A stretch of 64,000 nt of DNA from Saccharomycopsis malanga (lineage: Eukaryota > Ascomycota > Saccharomycetes > Ascoideales > Saccharomycopsidaceae), in assembly GCA_004014935.1 (NCBI GenBank), contig CP025321.1:1116001-1180000 (forward strand), in the 5' to 3' direction. The translations under genes were made by a program, and so were the position numbers. Positions 10,816 to 20,271 of the stretch are shown here, piece by piece. How positions within the stretch are numbered: the stretch's first letter is position 1; each line of letters opens with the position of its first letter. The notes under the pieces were generated by a model. The model made no database searches, was not told the origin of the DNA, and saw only the letters and a list, made by a program, of their open reading frames with translations.

Positions 10816-10954
10816 TATGCTTTAGAGAGGTTAGGTATTGATCTTAAAAAGTCCAAGATTTAAAGTTTGTAAAAGAGGGTCGCAAGAATATTGAAAAAGC
10901 TTTAATAATTTTATTCAACATTTTTCCAAGTTTTTCACCTTTATAATGATAATA

Positions 10955-11100
10955 ACAGTTTCGTTTGTATTGGGATCCAACTCCTGAGCCTGTCAAATCT
11001 TTCTCTCTTCTTTGAGAATACTATCTGCTAACTTATCCGGTCAGGTCTTTCTATTCTCCGAGAGTAATGGCCACTGAACCATCCAACCGAGCAGGTTTTT
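10955..11100 (-). mobile_element. degraded SINE-A head fragments
   Basis: Plus-strand view: a diverged B-box area (TATTGGGATCCAACTCC), then two successive copies of the head motif (TCTTTGAGAATACT and TCTCCGAGAGTAATGGCCACTG). This looks like two partial heads in tandem. Confidence 0.45.
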
Positions 11101-11334
11101 CAGTTCAATTTGAAGATTATATTTGACAATGGGTATTATATTTTTAAAACCTCGATTTTGATAATACACCTGTATATTTCAGTTATATCTTAAATAGAGC
11201 CTACTGTTTGTACAACGTTAAAAGTTGATTGCCATTTATGATATAATTATGATGCTAACTAATTTCTAGCAAATTTTAATCAAAACTTGAGTTTTTGATT
11301 ATTGTTAGCAGACCTTTAGTCACTGAGATATCAT

Positions 11335-11490
11335 TATCAATGTTTAGTCGTGTTGATAAAGGGACTTGGTAAAGCCCAATCATGTTCAACATCATAAAAA
11401 GCAGTGAGTAAAAGTGTCCGTATTGGGAATCGAATCCATGTGCCGGTTACGTACTAGCCATTCTTCCAAATGATGTCTTTCCTATTGTTA
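11335..11490 (-). mobile_element. SINE-A fragment (deleted)
   Basis: Plus-strand view: GGGACTTGGTAAAGCCCAATCATG, trimmed here to its core GACTTGGTAAAGCCC, fused directly to AGCAGTGAGTAAAAGTG and a B box GGGAATCGAATCC. Most of the body is lost. Confidence 0.6.
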
Positions 11491-11567
11491 GTTTAATAAA
11501 GTATAAAAGAGGAAGGCCTTATTTACGGGCCTCAAAATAAAAGAAACTATAATTATTCTTATAACCC

Positions 11568-12300
11568 AATAGCTTACATGCTTGGCCAAACTTTACTCTC
11601 AAAAGTAAAGACATTTTCTCCTTTTAACAAAAATATGTCTATATGCAATTCCTTACTATTGCCAAGTGGCCAAGTTGGTTGAGGCCTGCGCCACGCAAAA
11701 TAGGGTGGGAAATAAGTGTGGCGTTCCTCAATTGGGTTTTTGGGACTCGATTCCCGCTCTTGGTGTTTTGGAGTAGTAGTCAAACGTTTTATTGAATTAA
11801 ATCAGTGGTATTCAAAATATTTCAACTTCAAAAGACTAAAGTACCATTTCAAATTTTGCTGCTATGTCCTGGTACTATTTATAATGCCTATATTTGGAAA
11901 AGTGTTTCCAAAGGTCCCCCCTTTACTCACGTTTAATGAAGAATTTCCAAGGGTCCCCCCTTTGGTTAAAGAATTGGCAAATTGGTAAATCCGCCTCCTT
12001 TACTCAAATTTGATGACGAATAATTGTCATTGCTCATTTCTAAATACTTTCTATTCCTTTCTGCACTTGAAACACTTGCCACAGAACGTAGCTCGTTTCC
12101 CTGTTGATTTTCGAGTAAATATTTGATGTAAATTGTCAATTTTGACAAAATGTTGATTCTTCAAAGTCATATTCTAGAGTCGTTATAGCAAAGCAACCGG
12201 ACAAAAATTTTATTTTAATACTCTAGTAATCTTGGGGTTTATAAAAAGTATTTTTTAGAGACTTGGCTTTTATAAATTATCTTATAGTGAGATAGTATTA
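11568..12300 (+). mobile_element. family B element, 5' portion
   Basis: It carries the family B hallmark: a pol III-like A box TGGCCAAGTTGG near 11669, the inverted pair GCGCCACGC / GTGTGGCG, and GGGACTCGATTCCCGC as a B-box-like element near 11746. The shared body (CAATTTTGACAAAATGTTGA and CATATTCTAGAG) follows. It is cut at about 12300 by a SINE-A copy in the opposite orientation. Confidence 0.7.
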
Positions 12301-12755
12301 TATAATTCTAGCCTAGCAAGTGTCAATTTCTTATATACGCGCAATGTCTAAAGGTACTTGGTACAATCTAGTGGGAAACTCACTAAACTATTCTGTTAGG
12401 TCTTTAAAAATATTATCCACTATACTATGTGGTTCGCCGCATTTTCAAAGAGGCTGTAGACACAGCTCTTGATCCAAGAAGGATCATACGGGTTTACTTT
12501 ATAAAAGAAAAGAAGGCATGGTAAAAACCTTTTTAAAAATAATGACAATTATAATAAATATCATATATCTTCTCACCCAATTGGTTGAAATTAAACACTA
12601 AACTTTGGTCTAGGCCGTGTTTCAAAGTTGCACTTGCCTGTGAACTCACGTTCAGCATCGTAGAATGCTCGTCTTGGGAATTGAACCTATGTTTCTGTTA
12701 GATACTAACCATTTCTATCCTATCAGTTGTTTTCCCACTAGCCCTTGGGACCGTG
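12300..12755 (-). mobile_element. SINE-A copy inserted in family B
   Basis: Plus-strand view: TTTCTTATATACGCGCAATG at the left, a diverged middle with extra sequence (about 12400-12545), then TTGGTCTAGGCCGTGTTTC, GTTCAGCATCGTAGAATGC and the B box GGGAATTGAACC. It ends about 75 bp before the GDI1 stop and may supply GDI1's 3' UTR. Confidence 0.7.
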
Positions 12756-12829
12756 ATATTTACAATTACAAGACAAGAGAAAACAAACTGTATAATATTA
12801 ACTGATATAAAACGCAAAACAGACCATAC

Positions 12830-14215
12830 TTAGATAGCATTCAACTCGTCCTCCTCGTTAGGTTGTCTTTCTTTCAAGACCAAGGGTTTACCGGTGACTC
12901 TTTGATAGATGTCGTTGACGTCATCGGTGGTTGTTTCGAAATGGGAGCTGGCGTCGTACGATTTGGAGATGTAGACGTTGTCGGACTTGCCGTCGGACTT
13001 TGGTTCGTAAATGTCGGAGATACTGGTGAACTGTTCGTCGACTTGACCAATCAAATCAAAGGCGGGTTTCAACTCGACATGAGGGTTGTCGGTTTCGATG
13101 ATTGTGGACGCGATGGCCAAATAGTAGGGTTTAGCAGCAACGTTGTGGGTGTAGGAGACCACGGCAATGTAGATGTCGTTTTTACGGCCCACTTGGTTCT
13201 GAGGAATGATGATTTGCAACGAGTCTGCGTCGGGAGCCTGGGAAATTGGGTGTTTCAAGATGTTGATCGACCGGATGACTCGTTGGCCGGTTTTCTTGAC
13301 CTTTTCAGGAAAGTACGTTGGGTCCCCAATAACCACAGGAGCCTTGGCCACGCCTTCCTTGGTCTTCACACCGGTGAACTTGCCCTCGGAATCGTACAAG
13401 ACCTCCTCAATCGGGGTGTCTAGCATGTACGTGCCGCCGTAGATGGCAGACAATCTCGCAAAGCCCTGCGGCAACTCGCCCAAGCCGTACAACGGGTAAA
13501 TGTAGGGAGACTTGCCGTATTTGGCCACAGACTGGACATACAAAAGAATTCTCTCGTACGTTTCCCTCGCAGGCTTCTCGAGATAGTCGTCGTTGGAGTA
13601 CAATGCCATCGCATGGCCAATAAAGTCCTTAGTGCCCGACTCAAGCCCGTACTTGTAATACACCTCGCTCATGGTGTTTTTATCCAAATCCAAGCCGCTG
13701 TGCGTCGACACGTCCTCCTCCTTGTAGTTGGCAATGAACTCCAAGAACCTCTTCATTCTTCTCTTCTCAAAAATGCCCATCAAGGACGATCTCACCGCCT
13801 CGTACTCATTGGCAGGAACCTTGGCAATCTTGCCGCTGCGGTACACATACGAGGCTGCAATCTGCTTAAACTCAATGTAGCGAGTCACGTTGGTGTGCAC
13901 CAAGATGTTGGTCAACTCCCCGTTGGCCATCAAAAACTTGGGAATCAAATCAACACACCAATCACGGTCTCTGCCCAAGCTGTGCTCTGGGACCTCGTTT
14001 CTGAACCGCTTGAACAATTGCGACAAGTTGAGCGACGCAGACTCGCCGCCGTAAAAGTCCTGCCGGTCGATATGAAGCACCTTCTTGCCGTCAACCGATA
14101 AAAGCCCCGAAAGAAGACATTCCGTCAAACCAGTGCCTAATTGTTAGCCAGTTGTTATCTCTCATGGGTCTCAGCTAAACTTACCAAGCACAATAACATC
14201 ATATGACTCATCCAT
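12830..14215 (-). CDS. GDI1: Rab GDP-dissociation inhibitor Gdi1 (one intron)
   Basis: Two exons: 14215-14185 (31 nt) and 14136-12830, giving 445 residues (S. cerevisiae Gdi1 has 451). Without the first exon the protein would lack its N-terminus. The join restores MDESYDVIVLGTGLTEC, the GDI/REP start with its dinucleotide-fold glycine motif, followed by SGLLSVDGKKVLHIDRQDFYGG, quoted here only as GKKVLHIDRQDFYGG, the Rab-binding sequence-conserved region. The C-terminal domain holds PLYGLGELPQGFARLSAIYG. Known role: extracts prenylated GDP-bound Rab GTPases from membranes and recycles them through the cytosol; essential for secretion. A TTACCCGG site (as CCGGGTAA) lies about 155 bp upstream of the ATG. 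Confidence 0.96.
14137..14184 (-). other. GDI1 intron, 48 nt
   Basis: Donor GTAAGT at 14184, branch site GGCTAAC, acceptor ATTAG ending at 14137. The branch A lies only about 8 nt from the AG. Splicing joins CTTG to GCACTGG and keeps the frame. Confidence 0.93.
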
Positions 14216-14370
14216 CGCTCAAATTTCCTCCTCTAATTACTCAAAGTTGTTCCTAACAAAAACCAATCAATATTATCAATCAATTCTCTTCAATATATCC
14301 GCTTTCCCAAGTTTGAAACATCTCTTGGACAGCAAGCTCTCTATTTACCGCCAGCTAACCATCTGCAAAG

Positions 14371-14378
14371 CCGGGTAA
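14371..14378 (-). promoter_or_regulatory. Reb1-like site upstream of GDI1
   Basis: CCGGGTAA on the plus strand, which is TTACCCGG on the GDI1 strand, about 155 bp upstream of the start codon. Confidence 0.5.
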
Positions 14379-14479
14379 GCTCATTGCGTTATGAGTGATG
14401 GGCGAAGACCAGGTCTGTAGTAAATGTTATATGGTAGATGGTATATGGCGTTTTAGTATATACTATATAGTTGTGATAT

Positions 14480-14702
14480 TAAATGTATTTGTATTGAACG
14501 CAGAATGGGTAAAACGATAGCTTACTATATAAAATGACAGGAAATACAATCCTAGATAGTGGTCAAGACGACTGCGTAGACTTGGATGACTAGTTAACAA
14601 TGGTAAAACGCCGTTGACTGGGTATTGCCTGATAAGTCTAGCCAATGAGAATTAGTAAAAGAAACACCGTTTGCAACTGTAGGTAGAGCAAAAATAGAAT
14701 AG
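14480..14702 (+). repeat. repeat C, copy 1
   Basis: It shares TTGTATTGAACG, AATGGGTAAAACG, CTATATAAA, a GACGACTGCGTAGACT segment and TTTGCAACTGTAGGTAGAGC with the copies at 26236 and 46683. It ends exactly where a SINE-A head begins at 14703. Confidence 0.65.
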
Positions 14703-15015
14703 CCGCTGAGCCGTATGGCTCAGTGGCCAGTGCTTTCATAGAAGAGAAAAAAGACCTGGCAGGATAGTTAACGTACCAGAAACAGGGGTTCGATTCCCAA
14801 GACGAGCACTCTACGATGCTGAACGTGAGTTCACAGGCACAACAGTCTGAAACACAGCCTAGACCAAATTCTAGTGGTTAATTTCAACCAATTGGGTGAA
14901 AAGATAACGATATATAAGATTATGATCAGATTATGATCAACAGGACATGATTGGGCTAACATAGCGTGTATATACGAAACTGATATGTACTGGGCTCGAA
15001 ATATATGTTAGTATC
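14703..15015 (+). mobile_element. SINE-A, reference full-length copy
   Basis: This is the best copy for reading the element 5' to 3'. The head has hairpin CTGAGCC-GTAT-GGCTCAG, A box TGGCTCAGTGG at 14716-14726 and B box GGTTCGATTCC at 14787-14797; the A-to-B spacing of about 60 bp is normal for a tRNA promoter. The body includes TGCTGAACGTGAGTTCACAG and a repeated GATCAGATTATGATCA. The end is ATACGAAACTGATATGTACT and GGGCTCGAAATATATG. The tail here is short and diverged (TTAGTATCATC). No internal T-run terminator was noticed in the head. Confidence 0.88.
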
Positions 15016-15119
15016 ATCAAAAAAAAATTGTAAATTAAAGTAATGAAGGGCTGTTCTGTTTATTAGTATATTTTCCATTCTCAAATAAGTAAATAATTAT
15101 CATTTTCCTTATACACTCC

Positions 15120-15195
15120 ATAGCTTAAAAGACTTGATAAACCCCAATCATGTCCTGTTGATCATAATCGACTCAACCTTGAACCTATTAGGTCT
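15120..15195 (-). mobile_element. SINE-A fragment
   Basis: Plus-strand view: GACTTGATAAACCCCAATCATG and GTCCTGTTGATCATAATCG, then CCTATTAGGTCTTTTCCC. A short deleted copy abuts the start of the next family B element. Only part of each conserved block is present. Confidence 0.5.
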
Positions 15196-16430
15196 TTTCC
15201 CTTTTACTTCTGCTTATACACATAGCAAAAAATAGGCATATTTATTGCCAAAATATATACTCGAAAAGTAAAGATATTCAAATCTATGCCTATATGCAAT
15301 GCCCTACTATTGCCAAGTGGCCAAGTTGGTTGAGGCCTGCGCCACGCAAAATAGTGTTGAAAATAAGTGTGGCGTTCCTCACTTGGGTATTTGGGACTCG
15401 ATTCCCGCTCCTGTCGTTTTAGAGTATTAGTCAAAGGTTTTGTCAAATTAAATCAGTGGTATCCACAATATTTCAAACTAAAAAAAAAACATACAGTAAT
15501 ATTTCAATTTTTTTCACTATAATATGATAGTACTTGTAATGGAAAATACTAGTTCTTGGCGTAAATATTTGATATAATGGGAAATTGTCAATTTTAACAA
15601 AATGTTGATTCTTCCAAGTCATATTAGAGAGCCTTTGACGCAAACCAAACCACACAACAATTATGTTTCTACACGCTTCAAATCCTAAAGGGTTATACTA
15701 TTTTCTTTTTTTTGAAATCTGGCTTTACAAATTATTTAATAGTAAGAAAGTATTATTTTGTCGAGATTAACACATAATTTGTTAAATAACGTGTTTTCCA
15801 CCCCTCAAAGTAACTCACTCATTTCTTCAAGTTATTACATAGCTCTTGATTGATTTTTGTCTTATCTACGACTACGCCAGCATTTGGATAAGCTTATTCC
15901 AAAGAAACGCCTATCTTAAGAGCTGAAAAAAGTTATGGTTTATTATAGGTTCTCGGAGGAGCTAATAATTATCACTATAAATTGTCAAGCTAGCATATGC
16001 ATACATTGGATATTTTATGGGGCTCGGTAAAGTGTAATATGCTTGTTAATAAGCTTTCTACCACAGTTCAGGAGGTTCGAAAAACTTTTATTACTATTCA
16101 ACTTGATGTTGCAAATGGTTTAGCGTTATTTTAAATTTAATTTTTTGTTTCTTCGCCGTTGTAGTTTCAAGGTAAATCTTAGTTTTTAATACAAGGATAT
16201 GTCATATGTGTCAAAAGTGTTCAATTATTGAATTAAAATTGGAGCAAAAAACTACAATTTTTAAATTATGCTTATTTATAACTGGTTTACGCTATTTAAA
16301 ACTGTGACCAGATTATAATGACCGAGACATGATTGGGTTTCCCCCACTGGGGTTTACAAAGTCCCTTTAGACACAGCACGTATATAAGAACCTGATATTT
16401 ACTGGGCTCGAAATATATGATACCATTATT
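15195..16430 (+). mobile_element. family B element ending in the SINE-A 3' tail
   Basis: The start (CTTTTACTTCTGCTTATACAC) is followed by the A box TGGCCAAGTTGG near 15320, GCGCCACGC, GTGTGGCG and GGGACTCGATTCCCGC near 15397, and then the long AT-rich body. From about 16290 the sequence becomes the SINE-A 3' region (GACATGATTGGGTTT, GTCCCTTTAGACACAGC, ATTTACTGGGCTCGAAATAT). It is the longest family B copy here, about 1.24 kb. Confidence 0.75.
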
Positions 16431-16810
16431 AATGCTAAATAAATCACTTGTCACTAATTAAGTAGCATGCAATAATATGCAGGTACACGCAACACTCACA
16501 CCTGTTTTTTAATTCCTTCACTGAAAAAGACAGCGTAAACCTTCAACATCGGGCTAACAGATGGTGATATATACAACCAATATATCCAAAATAGCTACTT
16601 TTCAGCGCACAGTATTAGCAATTCAGGCATAGTTTTAAAATCGGGTGATGCCATATATTTGGAGTTGTATAAATTTCCTTAGAATATCGCGGAATTCCTT
16701 GACGTAACTCTGATTTTGAACATTTTTCAATTTTTCAATTCTTGAATATCGGTTGTATCACAACCATTTCTCAGTATAGTACTCAGATATTTAGATTTAT
16801 AAGAGCTACA

Positions 16811-17873
16811 ATGGCATATAGTTTTGATCCTGCAAGCGTGATGCTTGTGTTAAGCATTTTCATAGTGATTTTGTTGAGTATAGTAAGTAATGGAAACTTA
16901 AGCGAGTACTGATAGCATACTAACCCGATAAATATAGCTCTTTTTTGCGGTAAAAATCTTGGCACACGTTCCAAGAGCTCCTCAAGACTCAGAATTGTAT
17001 TACACTACAACCACAGGTAGCAAGGGCGAGTATTCTGAACGTCTTCCGCTTCCTTGTAAGAACTCTCCACCAGAAGCTGGTATTCTATTAAGCGTGGTGA
17101 TTCCATGTTATAATGAGACCCAACGGTTGAAAATTATGCTCGATGAGGCCATCACGTTCCTCCGGGACAATAAAGCCCTCTGTAATGCGTTTGAAATCAT
17201 CATAGTAGACGACGGCTCTAAAGACGATACCTTTCACTACGCATTGAGTATTGCCGATTCTTACAGTTTGGCTCCTGGAGTCTTTAGAGCAATCAAATTG
17301 GAAAAGAATCGGGGAAAAGGCGGCGCCGTAACCCATGGATTGCAATATACTAGAGGCAAATACTCAATTTTTGCTGATGCTGACGGAGCATCCAAGTTTT
17401 CTGACGTGACCAATTTGATAAGAAGCGTTGAAAAGAACCAAACAGGCACGAAAGAGGTTCCAGTAGTAGCAATTGGGTCTCGTGCCCATATGGTCAACAC
17501 TGATGCTGTGGTTAAACGTTCGTTTGTTAGAAACTTTCTCATGTACTCGCTTCATACATTGTTATACATATTTGGAATCAGGTCTGTTAAAGACACACAG
17601 TGCGGATTCAAATTGTTCAACAAATCCGCAATAAAAGAGATCTTCCCCTACATGCACAATGAGCGCTGGATCTTCGATGTGGAGGTTCTTATTCTAGCAA
17701 TCAGAAAGGGAATCACCATCGAAGAAGTCCCCATCTCGTGGCATGAGGTGGACGGCTCAAAAGTAGACTTGGCTAAGGACAGTATAAACATGGCTATTGA
17801 TTTGGTGGTTATCCGGTTTGCCTACTTGCTTGGTGTTTATGTAGATCATGATATTAAGACCAAGAAAGATTAG
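16811..17873 (+). CDS. ALG5: Dolichyl-phosphate beta-glucosyltransferase Alg5 (one intron)
   Basis: Exons 16811-16882 and 16938-17873 give 335 residues (S. cerevisiae Alg5 has 334). The first exon encodes 24 residues whose hydrophobic end (VMLVLSIFIVILLSI) joins LFFAVKIL across the intron to make one N-terminal membrane helix; without it the protein would lack its ER anchor. The catalytic GT-A domain follows: LSVVIPCYNETQRL, IIIVDDGSKDDT, RGKGGAVTHG, and FADADGASKF with the metal-binding DxD (about residues 150-153). KDTQCGFKLFNK and EVPISWHEVDGSKV are family signatures. Known role: makes dolichyl-phosphate-glucose on the cytosolic ER face for N-glycan precursor assembly. Confidence 0.96.
16883..16937 (+). 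other. ALG5 intron, 55 nt
   Basis: Donor GTAAGT at 16883, consensus branch TACTAAC at 16918-16924, acceptor AATATAG ending at 16937. The phase 0 join rebuilds the membrane anchor. Confidence 0.93.
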
Positions 17874-18497
17874 AGGTTGAAAAATGTACGTTTATTTCTC
17901 GTTGGCTATTATATGAAAACTGCTTGTAATGATAGTAACTCGGTGTAAAATTCAACTATTGTGTGTATAAAATTGTCCTTGTAAGTTCAGATGCACTAGT
18001 GGTCTTGACGGCGATTATGGAGTCTGGGATCATTTCTGGCTGAAGGGTTTTTTATATTTTGTAATGCTACTCGATTCAATGTACGATATTATGAACAAGT
18101 GTTTACAGCCTGCCAGCCTGGTCAACATACTATATTAACAAAGTTATCTTAACGAAATAAAGAATAAATGGAAGCGTATAATAAGCTTCAAGTTATTAAA
18201 ATAGCAATTTAGTCATTAGTAAAAAAGAAGCATATTGACAGAATGATTCAAAATCAAAAGAATTTGCTAGTGAATGCTATCATTCTTTCATCCATACAGC
18301 GCAAAACCAGCACAGCTGGCATGAATGCTGAGGGCTAAACCTTTGGTCACTTATTGATATTGTTATGGCAAAAAAACATAAGCAATAATAACTTGTTAAT
18401 TGAACCCTTTTTTTGACCAAACTTCTGATACTAATAGCTCTTGAATGACTCCTAATACTAATAGCTGTAGAGTAAGTGAAGTAGTGCAAAACCTCAC
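17874..18497. other. convergent intergenic region
   Basis: AT-rich 3' flanks of ALG5 and the next minus-strand gene. No gene, SINE copy or regulatory signal seen. Confidence 0.4.
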
Positions 18498-19087
18498 TCA
18501 GTCTGCATCTTCTACAGGATCAATGACCAAAAAGTCTTCTTCTACCATTGCAAAAGCAAGAATATCACCGTCGTCCACCTGCAATTCATTGATAGACATG
18601 TTTTTGGTGCCCTGGATTTCGGTGAAATTCGTGCCTGACGCCTGGGACTTGTCTACTGGCTTTCCAAGCTTGATACTGCTGATACTATCGATTTGATTGA
18701 CAAGTCCATTAATACCTATTGCGTCATCATCGGACTCGTCAATGGTTTTTGAGCCGTTGGCTTGAATCACCACATCACTGTCACTATCGTTTTCTTGGTC
18801 AAACGAAGTGGTAGGAATTTCAATGTCGGCTTTTACATTGTCGAAGTCGTCATCATCATCATCTAAAGGTTTCAATCCACCAGTAGCATTGATCATTTCT
18901 TGGATTTCATGTTTCAAACTGTCCACAGTGGCATTTGTATCTATAAGAACCATAAGCACCTGTTTCCCACGTTTCAAGTGAAGACGTACAACCTTTCCAC
19001 TACTAGATTTCTTTGGTGCCCATACAATGTTAGTCAAATTGATTAGATCATCGCATCGTATAAAAATTTGCTTAGATTACTCACCAT
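18498..19087 (-). CDS. small ubiquitin-fold-like protein, ATG-only first exon
   Basis: The first coding exon is just ATG (19087-19085), directly followed by a GTGAGT donor; exon 2 is 19010-18498. The product is 171 residues. There is no ATG at the head of the exon 2 open frame, so splicing explains the start. The N-terminus (KVVRLHLKRGKQVLMVLIDTNATVDSLK, of which VVRLHLKRG and LMVLIDTNATVDSLK are key) looks like a ubiquitin-like beta-grasp half. An acidic, Asp/Ser-rich middle follows, and then a C-terminal DDGDILAFAMVEEDFLVIDP. I do not recognise the gene; small fungal UBL proteins of unknown role are a possibility. Gene reality is supported by the intron and coding bias, function is not. Confidence 0.7.
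19011..19084 (-). other. intron after the start codon, 74 nt
   Basis: Donor GTGAGT immediately after ATG, branch site TTGACTAAC, acceptor CACCAAAG ending at 19011. The branch-to-AG distance is about 20 nt, longer than in the other introns here. Confidence 0.8.
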
Positions 19088-19423
19088 TTTTGAATGAGCA
19101 ATTCGATAACAATTTATTACAAAGTAAAGCTTTTTAACCTGTTTGGAACCGGATTCCACTTATTCTTTCTGAAAAAACTTTGGGCTGCTTATAGTTTATC
19201 ACTATAATACTGTTTGGATGAACAATGGTTTCAACGTCTGAAAAATAGCAACTATTGCCCGTCCCCAACATGCTTGATGCTACAACTATACTAATGCTAT
19301 CTTGCAATGTAAATATACTTGATAGGATAAGGTTATGGCGGAGCCAAATGAAACTTGTTTGGTTTGTAAAACAAAGTGAAGAGACCGTAATATTTACATT
19401 TATGCGAACAGTTGTGTTATAAT

Positions 19424-19725
19424 AACATGTTTCGAGCCCAGTAAATATCAGTTTCGTATATACGCGCTATGTTTGCCAAATCATGTCCTGCTGATCATGA
19501 TCTGATCATAATCTTATATATCGTTAACTTTTCACCCAACTGGTTGAAAGTAAGCACTACAATTTGGTCTAGGCTGTGTTTCAGACCGTTGTGCCTGTGA
19601 ATTTACGTTCAGCATCGTAGAGTGCTCGTCTTGGGAATCGAACCTGTGTTCCTGTTACATACTAGCCACTGAACCATTCTGCCAGGTCTTTTCTTCTACC
19701 AGAGTACTGGTGTGGCTCAGTGTGT
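19424..19725 (-). mobile_element. SINE-A copy, near full length
   Basis: Plus-strand view: TTTCGAGCCCAGTAAATATC, TTTCGTATATACGCGC, CATAATCTTATATATCG, CACCCAACTGGTTGAAAG, CGTTCAGCATCGTAGAGTGC and B box GGGAATCGAACC, ending at the A-box side TGTGGCTCAGTGTG. The tail (AATAAC) is short. Confidence 0.8.
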
Positions 19726-20271
19726 ATATTAAAAAGATTTCAAAAAAAGATTTCGAGGAAATGTTGGTAAGATAAAGTCAAAATGTATGTATTTGAAAGT
19801 TTCTGAGAAAATGTTGATACTAGTGCCTTTACGATAGAGGATTTGATAACGTTTTTTCTTTGATTGTCTCGTTTCTTAATGTGTTGTTAAAACTATTTCG
19901 AAACGGGTGCTGCTCTTATTTCAACACAACTTGTAGAAAATTGATTGATTTTGCTTTTACATAGTGGCTGAACTGTCAAATTTATCATACGGTAATATAT
20001 GTCATTTAGACTTGATAATGTGCATAAAACATTAAATATCGTATCAACTGTGGAAACGTCTATATATATACGCCCACCGCTGGATAGCTTGACTCTTACA
20101 GTTTATCACACTCGACTCGTTTATTGCTATAAAGCAATTCTAATAAATGCTATGGGTTGATAATAGTTTTACCTAATGTTTGCTTTTCAATGGTTGGATG
20201 CTAGGCTTCTTGGATGCTAGGTTTCTTGGTTTAACCAACTATCATTACAGTCTTCTTCAATACGCATTTGC

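Noticed and set aside
14716-14797. Intact tRNA gene at the SINE-A head
   Set aside because: A and B boxes are good, but no acceptor stem or proper anticodon arm can be drawn, and the same sequence recurs in all copies joined to the same body.
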